From contig JAEMBT020000009.1 in assembly GCA_018873245.2 (NCBI GenBank), positions 10,803,112 to 10,867,111 on the forward strand: DNA of 64,000 bases, given 5' to 3'. Below, in pieces: positions 57,535-64,000 of this stretch (positions are counted from its first letter, which is position 1; each line of letters begins with the position of its first letter). Made by a program: the position numbers and the translations under genes. Source of the stretch: Archegozetes longisetosus. Lineage: Eukaryota; Arthropoda; Arachnida; Sarcoptiformes; Trhypochthoniidae. The notes under the pieces were generated by a model, which was given only the letters and a program-made list of their open reading frames with translations, had not been told where the DNA came from and made no database searches.

Positions 57535-57905
57535 TTCCTACGCACCGACTACTTGCCTATAACCAGGTTAGACTGTATTAACATTTGGATCAGTTAGATC
57601 TGACACGAATCAGATGACAGAATCAAACACTATCTGACTAATAAATAGAATAAACCAGAATCAAATTTGTACAAGACAACACGAATGTCAAATAATTGTT
57701 GAGAAGAGACCAGAAAATTGCTCGGAACACTTCGAAGTCTCGAAAAGCAAAGCTTCGAAAAATAAAGATTTGAAAAGCAAAGTTTTGAAAGCCCAATTTC
57801 CAAACTTTATACCAGAACAAGGATCCCGATTTTCTAAACTTGAATTAAATTTTGAAACGAGATATTTTCAAATATCCAATAGATTAAAATTGATCATTAA
57901 TTTAA
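57535..57905. repeat. dispersed repeat, copy 2 (partner 22945-23325)
   Basis: Very similar to 22945-23325 over about 370 bp in the same orientation, with TTCCTACGCACCGACTACTT, GTTAGACTGTATTAACATTT and CTGACACGAATCAGATGACA. The open frames across it (57638-57820, 57770-57958) are not convincing genes. Confidence 0.75.
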
Positions 57906-57959
57906 TAAATAAGCTTAATTTATCAAATAAACTTGTTTTAACTCTTATCAAATTGTAGA

Positions 57960-59279
57960 AAATTCCAATAGATTAGAAGCTTAGCAGATTGAGAGTGTTA
58001 AAGATAATAAATACTCTCAAGTTTTTCATTCATTAATAGATATTTTTTTATAAATGATTTTCTGTTTTTCAAAGTTTTCTGGAATGAATTATGAATAATT
58101 GAGTCTACTTAATTGAAAATGATTGCAGTTCTGTATGATGAGTTGACAATTCAATGTCTTATAAAGTTAAAACCTAAAACAATAATGACTATTATGAGAA
58201 TGTAAAGGAAGATTGAGCTTAATTGATAATCAATATGTCAATCATTCTAATGAACAAAATTACATTAATATTACTATTTTTATTATCAATCCATCGCCTT
58301 CTTAATAAAGATTTGAAAGCAATATTCTTGTAAAGATAAAATGGGTTTATCTTATTATTAGAGCTTCAGAACAGGATTTTCAAAACTTTATTTTTCACTT
58401 TAATCACTGGACTTATTCGGAAGCAAATCCCTGACTCCAAACTAGAAACTGTTGCCGACACTGAAATCAGTTATACTTTACCAAGTGAAAACAGCTCTCT
58501 ATTCGAAGGCTTATTCACTGAATTCTCAACGAATAAAAATAAAATCAAAAATTTGCTTTGATCAATTTTCAAGTTCTTCATTGTATTTCGATTTCATCCG
58601 ACTGAAGCCAAGATATTCGCTAAATAAATAAAACAATTACGATTTTATTTACATTTCGCAAACGTTTCATTATGATTAATTGACAGAAGAATAAAATATA
58701 ACTTCGAGAAAAGGTCAAAACTTTTATTATTCGATGAGTTCAGATTATTTGCAACAAATGATTCTTATTCCTGTCACAAATTATATAATTATTTCCTCGG
58801 CTTTTCGACAAATATTTTCTGTTGAAAAATACAAACAGTTCTAAAAATATATTAAAAATGAATGAACTATTTATTAAAAGAATGTAAGTTAGCATGTTAT
58901 CTGATCGGATAAATAGATAAGTGAATAAATGATTCATAGGTAAAAATGTCATTTCTTTTTCAACATAAATGATATAATTGAGTTGAAACTGAAAAATGTT
59001 CAATTATTTGTCAACTTATTTTTCAAAGCCTTCAAAAAATCGCAAAATTGTTGACTAAAGAATAATTCAAATAGATTTTTCTTAATGTTAAAAATAATGA
59101 CAATTCAATTTTTAGTGTTTTGATAATAAAATGATAAAATATTGAAACTTATTTTTAGGTGAATTGAAAATAAAATACTGAATAAATTCTTAATTCATTT
59201 CATAACTCGTTACAATATTTTTGGTTATTTATATTATAAAATACAAATTTCTGAATTTACCAATTTCTTTTTAATTCGC
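57960..59279. other. AT-rich intergenic
   Basis: No gene or clear repeat recognised over about 1.3 kb. The minus-strand frame 58740-59003 is hydrophobic by composition only. Confidence 0.5.
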
Positions 59280-60330
59280 TTATTTCCAGATATTTTTCAT
59301 TAGACTGAAACTTCGTTCTACGAAATCATTTCCAATAGGGATCGCCATAACAGTTTCGATAATTTTCAGCAGATCTGGTTTGTTATTGCTTTCAATCTTC
59401 ATTAGTCCACACCATTTGTCCAAAGTGTTCAATATTTTCTCATTCAATGTAAGAGAAACAAATTTATTGTTGAAATCACAACGTTTGTCGAATAACTTAT
59501 CAACATTTAGCCATCGATATGACATTTTCACGAACAAGTTAGCTGTGAAGATTCAAAGTTGCGAATAATTTGAAGATTGCATTATTACAGTCGAATGATT
59601 TCTCTAAATAATGAATAGACTCTCTGATAGACTATTAATGTGAACCTTTAAAATTATTGCTCTTATATTCTTCTGTAATTTTCAAATACTTATTAATTTT
59701 ATATCCAAAAATTATGTTTGAGTCGATTTTCAAGCCTTTCTTTTAGTGTTTCCACAATATTATATAGAATTATAGCATTTGTTTCTTTCTTCTATAAATC
59801 AAGTAACGTATCATTGAAAATAGACAAGTTGATGGGTGAAATGCTAATAAATATCACTCATTGTGAATTGTCTCATTTTTCTCTTCTCAAATGAAATTTG
59901 ATATAGCGTCAGGACATTCATCAGTGCCAAAACCTATGAAATAAGATTTCATTTCATCCAAGTTATTAATAAGTTTATCGATAAGCCATGCATGCTTCTG
60001 AGATAATAACTTTTTCATATTCATCAGTCTTTTTTCTTAGAAAATTATCAATATATTAACTTGGTCTGATGTGAATTATATTTTTATGACTTTCTAAAGA
60101 CTTATGTCTGTTAATCACAGCTATTCCCTCATATTAAATCATAAAATTACTTTTGCAGTAATTGAAAGAGACAGTAAATTGATTCAACTTTTTAAGCCAA
60201 TCTTCAATACATTAATCATTAAGCAATTTATCATTAAAATTGTATAGTGTTTTAAATTTCTTTGTCAGAGTCTCTGATTTATGCTTTGTAAACATGATTA
60301 CATTCTTAAAGATAAGGTTTATACAATTAG
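59280..60330 (-). pseudogene. hAT transposase relic
   Basis: The C-terminus is open at 59280-59537 (minus): KIIETVMAIPIGNDFVERSF, then SLMKNIWK. This matches the hAT at 43741-45670 (EVVLVIPIGNDFVERLFSIM). Upstream to about 60330 there is scattered similarity on the minus strand but many stops. The last few C-terminal residues (beyond NIWK) are missing. A second, older copy of the same family. Confidence 0.6.
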
Positions 60331-61221
60331 ATTGATATTAAATTTATTTGAATAAATAGAGTTTATTGATACTTAATTATTTCTTACTTTGAATTCATTA
60401 ACTTTCGTTATTTGATTGAAGATTTTTCAAATAATCATTTAATTCAAAAAAATTTTTGTTATAAGTAAACATGAAATCAAAACAAATGTTAATTATATGT
60501 CGAAAAAATAGTTCACTAATCTCAGTTTAATCTGAATTCTTTCTCAACAAATATATCAACAACTTATATATCTAATTGAGATTAGGGATCTTAAAAAGTT
60601 TGGAAAAAAAACTCCTACGTGACCCATCCACTTTATATTTGAATTCGTCTTATGCCCTTCTAGAAAAATAGTTTTTATTTTCGTACTTCTTTGAGACAGG
60701 CTTTCAATTGAACAAAATAAAGTAATATAGCTCTAATCAAAAATCAGGAGTAAACAATAAAAGTTCAGTCTTTCTTAGGCTCAGAAAAGGTCATAATTCA
60801 TGTTTGTTTATATTTGTTGAGATCACTTCAACTCTACTATATTTCATAAAAAATACTTCAAATTTTTAAAAGCTCGACTAAATTACTTAAAACGTCGATA
60901 AAAGTCAAGCATCTCTCTTTAAGGTACTTTAATTAATACAGTAGTGAGTATAATGAATGCACGTAAGTGCAGAACTACAGAACGCAGGAAACACACAATC
61001 AGTATGAAACTTATATCAATCTGAGAAAGCCTATCAAACTTCAGTGTTAGTTGATTAGTGTTCAAAATTTTATTTAATTCATGTTAAGCTCATACTAGTT
61101 TTTCATTCATTCTAAGCTTTCTTGAATAAGAAAATAAAGTTATGCCTCTTTCAATTTGGACATTACGCGAGAAAAATGAACAAAAACGTCAGATAATAAC
61201 TAATAAATGAATATCACATAT
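60331..61221. other. AT-rich intergenic
   Basis: Nothing recognised. Confidence 0.5.
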
Positions 61222-61229
61222 GATTATCA

Positions 61230-61700
61230 CCAAGGCACGGAAAATCTAAGATTTTCCTTTAAGTCTTGAGACATACTCCAAAATTTTTTAACTACTAAAA
61301 CAATGATTAATCAAACTCTTACTTATCTGATAAATATAAACTATTGCACATAATAGAAAACAAATTATTTATGAATCATAAGCTATTTAAGAATGAATTT
61401 AACTGAATAACAATAAGTTTTTCAGTGTTTGCGTTAGTTAAACTATGCCTCCGATCTGTTAACAAATTTTGAAATATTATTGCGCTATGAAGACATTTAG
61501 ATTACTAGAACTAAATTATTTTCTTTCTAAGAACTAACATATACTTATGTAAACAAACTTTGTTTAGTCATATCAGCGGTGAACTTTGAACTTCTAGCTC
61601 ATATAAAAATACTGATCAGTAACATTTTTCAATAAACCAGGTTTTAATTTATATGGGCATATCTAAAAACTTAAAGAAAATCTTAGGTTTTCCGTGCTAT
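61230..61700. repeat. non-autonomous element with 8-bp target duplication
   Basis: The left GGCACGGAAAATCTAAGATT, then TTCCTTTAAG, pairs with the right inverse CTTAAAGAAAATCTTAGGTT, then TTCCGTGCTAT. Exact 8-bp direct repeats GATTATCA lie outside (61222-61229 and 61701-61708). An 8-bp duplication fits hAT-like or P-like elements. No coding content. Confidence 0.75.
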
Positions 61701-61708
61701 GATTATCA

Positions 61709-62530
61709 TATTAAGTGTGAAATATTGCAGGAATTAAGCGATCAAGACTTGTAGAGATAATAGCAATTATGGGAGATGTGACCATTAATCTACTTACATT
61801 CACCAAATAAACAAGTGATGTAAGATATTTGCCACACTTTATTGACAAGCGATCGAAAGCTCTTCAGTTGCAACTTTATAGGGGTAGAACTAACTTTTGA
61901 ATTTCTTTTCGAATGATTGTTGAGCGGGATCATAAAGGGTTTGAGTCAACTGATGACATCATATTAGTCCAACTATATATTTATCAGTTGTAAATAAGTA
62001 ATGTTACCAGTAATTAAAAATTAAGACGAATAACGACAAAATATTTAAATTATAATTGCGACGAAATGATGAATGGAACACTTTTGTAAAACTTAGATCT
62101 TTTGAGAACATTAAAACAATAATCATTTATAATAAGATTTAATCAGTGTTTGAAATCATGCTCTCGAAAAGTGTTCGAAATTTTCAATAATTCAGATATG
62201 ATTAGTCGTAGAATGAAAATGGTTTAGAAGGACTTCCTGAGAAGTAAGTACTTAAATATTAATGTCTAATGTTGGAATGAATGACAGTCATTGTGAAAAA
62301 AGTAATTCAGTATAAGTCTATCAAACTGTTTGTTGTTGTTACCAAATTGATATGTGTAATACTTGGAAACGTTATCATGAAGAAAATTATTTGGGAATGA
62401 TTAACAAACAACAGAACTATTTCACTTCTTGACTGCAATGTCTAGATGTTCTACTTTATTCACTAATTGAACTTTAATATTGCGAACATAAGAAAAGATT
62501 TTCAGTTTCTTCTTAAGTAAATTTATTTTA
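61709..62530. other. AT-rich intergenic
   Basis: Nothing recognised apart from the poly(A) signal of the next gene. Confidence 0.5.
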
Positions 62531-62531
62531 A

Positions 62532-62539
62532 TTTATTGA
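62532..62539 (-). promoter_or_regulatory. poly(A) signal of the SleB-like gene
   Basis: On the minus strand an AATAAA hexamer lies about 50 bp after the stop codon at 62586, in CAATAAATTAAAATAAATTT. A eukaryotic 3-prime end signal supports integration of this bacterial-type gene in the host genome. Confidence 0.5.
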
Positions 62540-62585
62540 TTACAATTTACTTTTCCTTCAAAAGATTCACGAATTCATAAAATAT

Positions 62586-62984
62586 CTATGGACCTTTATA
62601 AAACATATGATTTCCAATTTTTCTCAATTTTCTGCACTTCTTCGTCCATTCTGGATAGCCTTCTTTATCTGGATTATTGTAATGATCTGCTCCACCAGTT
62701 GGATCACTACCATGATCTGCATCATAAATTCCATCTGTCAATTGACGAATTCGTTCATAAACTTGTGGCTCATTAATTTCAATGTCACTTTTGCCATTCC
62801 AACATTCGAATTGACCTGGATGTAAGCAAACATCTTTTATCGAACTGCCACCCCAATATGTCCTATTCATTCTAGCTCGATTCTTGATCACCCAAGCAAC
62901 CCATTTTTGCCCTTCTTCAGGTTCACCTCTGGCCTCGGCATAAACAGTTTTTGCAAAAACTTCTCTTTCAGATAGATGAGCCAT
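62586..62984 (-). CDS. SleB-like cell-wall hydrolase (Hydrolase_2), probable HGT
   Basis: A single intact exon of 132 codons, ATG at 62984 (MAHLSEREVFAKTVYAEARG). The Hydrolase_2/SleB fold is seen over the whole length: TVYAEARGEPEEGQKWVAWV with the probable catalytic Glu of AEARGE, NRARM, HPGQFECWNG, DPTGGADHYNNPD and KIGNHMFYKG. SleB family enzymes cleave peptidoglycan (lytic transglycosylase in spore cortex lysis). The domain is bacterial; here it has no signal peptide, no bacterial operon context, AT-rich host-like flanks, a possible splice acceptor (GTTATAG) just before the ATG for a 5-prime non-coding exon, and a poly(A) signal. So it is probably a domesticated bacterial gene used against bacteria; the lack of a secretion signal is unexplained unless an upstream exon supplies one. 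Confidence 0.85.
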   Translation of the reverse strand: MAHLSEREVFAKTVYAEARGEPEEGQKWVAWVIKNRARMNRTYWGGSSIKDVCLHPGQFECWNGKSDIEINEPQVYERIRQLTDGIYDADHGSDPTGGADHYNNPDKEGYPEWTKKCRKLRKIGNHMFYKGP

Positions 62985-64000
62985 TTTCTATAACAATTAT
63001 TAGTTTATCAGTTATTCAATTATTAATTAGTAAGTACTTTGCGTTCTCTTATGATAAACATTAATTACTTTGAAAATATAAGAACTTAATGTGATCAGTG
63101 ATCACTTTTTACCACAACAATTTCTCTGACAACTCTAAGTTGATTCAATGCAATGAAATCAGTTATATACCAACATAAACAATCAAATTCATCGCTGAAC
63201 ACACGATGGAATAAAAAAAGATAAAGTATACTCCAATGAATGCGTACCAAAGTAATACCTACGTATCAGGGTGTTTTTAAATCTTTCTCCTACGTCATTA
63301 CTATTTGTGATGTCATATGTGCAGTAAGTGTATACAACAGATTTAGAAAAGTGAAGAAACGAAGACTTCAGACTTTACTTTTAGTTTCAGACTCAAAAAG
63401 TCGTCAAACGCCACTGTAGATATTGGACCTTTTAATACTGATTGTCAATCTCCGGGGGTAAAAGTTTATAAGCAGATGACAGAAAAATCTAATCAAAATC
63501 TTTAAAACTTTCCCATACTTTATAATACATGTATTGATATATCAATTTTAAAGAATAACAGTTTTCAAAGTTTACTTCATTGGAATCATTTATTTTTACA
63601 CTCAGATAAATCACAGAAACTGTTTGTGTTATTTAGCTGATTAGCAGTAAATGTATGCAATACATGATTATTACATGATTAATCCCAATCTTATTTATAT
63701 GATTTGAAACCAAGTTGTTCCTAAATTCTACATTATCAGTTCAGCTTTATTGCATACAATGAGCTGTAATTCTTAGTAAACTTGATTTCTTACTTAATTC
63801 ATTGCTTAGTTTCATGTTCATTATTGGTTTTGTTGAGTTAACTTTTGATTATTTTACATTGTATTGCTATTTGTAATTTTAAAGTATATCTTATTTATTG
63901 CACAAAACACATTTGATTTCATTTGTTTATAGAACAATTTATGTTTAGATCAAATTCTTTAAAATTTTTTTTATTGAAATGAAAGATATAACACAATCAA
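62985..64000. other. AT-rich 5-prime flank of the SleB-like gene
   Basis: No exon recognised with confidence. An upstream exon encoding a leader could lie here but I cannot identify it. Confidence 0.4.

Noticed and set aside
62586-62984. Bacterial contamination as the source of the SleB-like gene
   Set aside because: Flanks are host-like AT-rich sequence with MITEs, no neighbouring bacterial genes or ribosome-binding site, and a poly(A) signal follows. Not excluded formally without read coverage.

Overview
The window is nuclear eukaryotic DNA, very AT-rich, most likely from a small arthropod, perhaps a mite or a springtail. The reasons are short spliceosomal introns (about 47-76 bp) with GT/AG ends, a short interstitial TTAGG array, an arthropod-type set of DNA transposons (hAT, mariner, an IS630/Tc1-like DDE family, a DDE_Tnp_4-like family with a CxC-CCxH finger), and domain architectures such as NB-ARC plus ankyrin and RCC1 plus kinase. 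The species assignment is inference only.

Layout. 1-5.2 kb: long inverted repeats, a palindromic MITE and a nested transposon relic, with one isolated coding exon (3209-3343, minus). 5.26-6.47 kb: a clean three-exon gene for an unknown helical protein with a central hydrophobic segment. 6.8-7.7 kb: a mariner relic. 8.9-14.2 kb: a segment bounded by inverted subterminal repeats that holds a DEDDh exonuclease gene and a BED/hAT transposase gene. 15.4-16.3 kb: a long-TIR relic. 16.4-18.6 kb: RCC1-kinase gene A (minus). 19-25 kb: pieces of an acetyl-CoA-synthetase-like gene, a PGRP pseudogene and RCC1-kinase debris. 25-27.3 kb: a hAT element split by another hAT-type insertion. 28.5-30.8 kb: two further transposase relics. 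30.85-33.2 kb: a foldback element. 33.3-36.3 kb: an NB-ARC-ankyrin gene with two lesions. 37-42.4 kb: two long inverted-repeat elements and an internally deleted mariner-type element. 43.7-45.7 kb: a third hAT transposase. 47.9-52.3 kb: a decayed RCC1 copy followed by gene B, which is RCC1 plus two tandem kinase domains. 53.5-55.5 kb: a carboxylesterase pseudogene. 55.8-61.7 kb: MITEs and a hAT relic. 62.6-63.0 kb: a compact SleB-like cell-wall hydrolase gene of probable bacterial ancestry.

The most interesting part is the RCC1-kinase family: RCC1 repeats are N-terminal and one or two kinase domains resembling eIF2-alpha kinases are C-terminal, the reverse order of NEK8/NEK9. Genes A and B become continuous once exons are joined across conserved introns and single-base homopolymer contractions are allowed for. 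At least seven apparent frameshifts in this window are homopolymer contractions, which suggests assembly error more than decay. NB-ARC-ankyrin, PGRP and SleB sequences are plausible immune or bacteriolytic functions, but they are spread out and two of the three are damaged.
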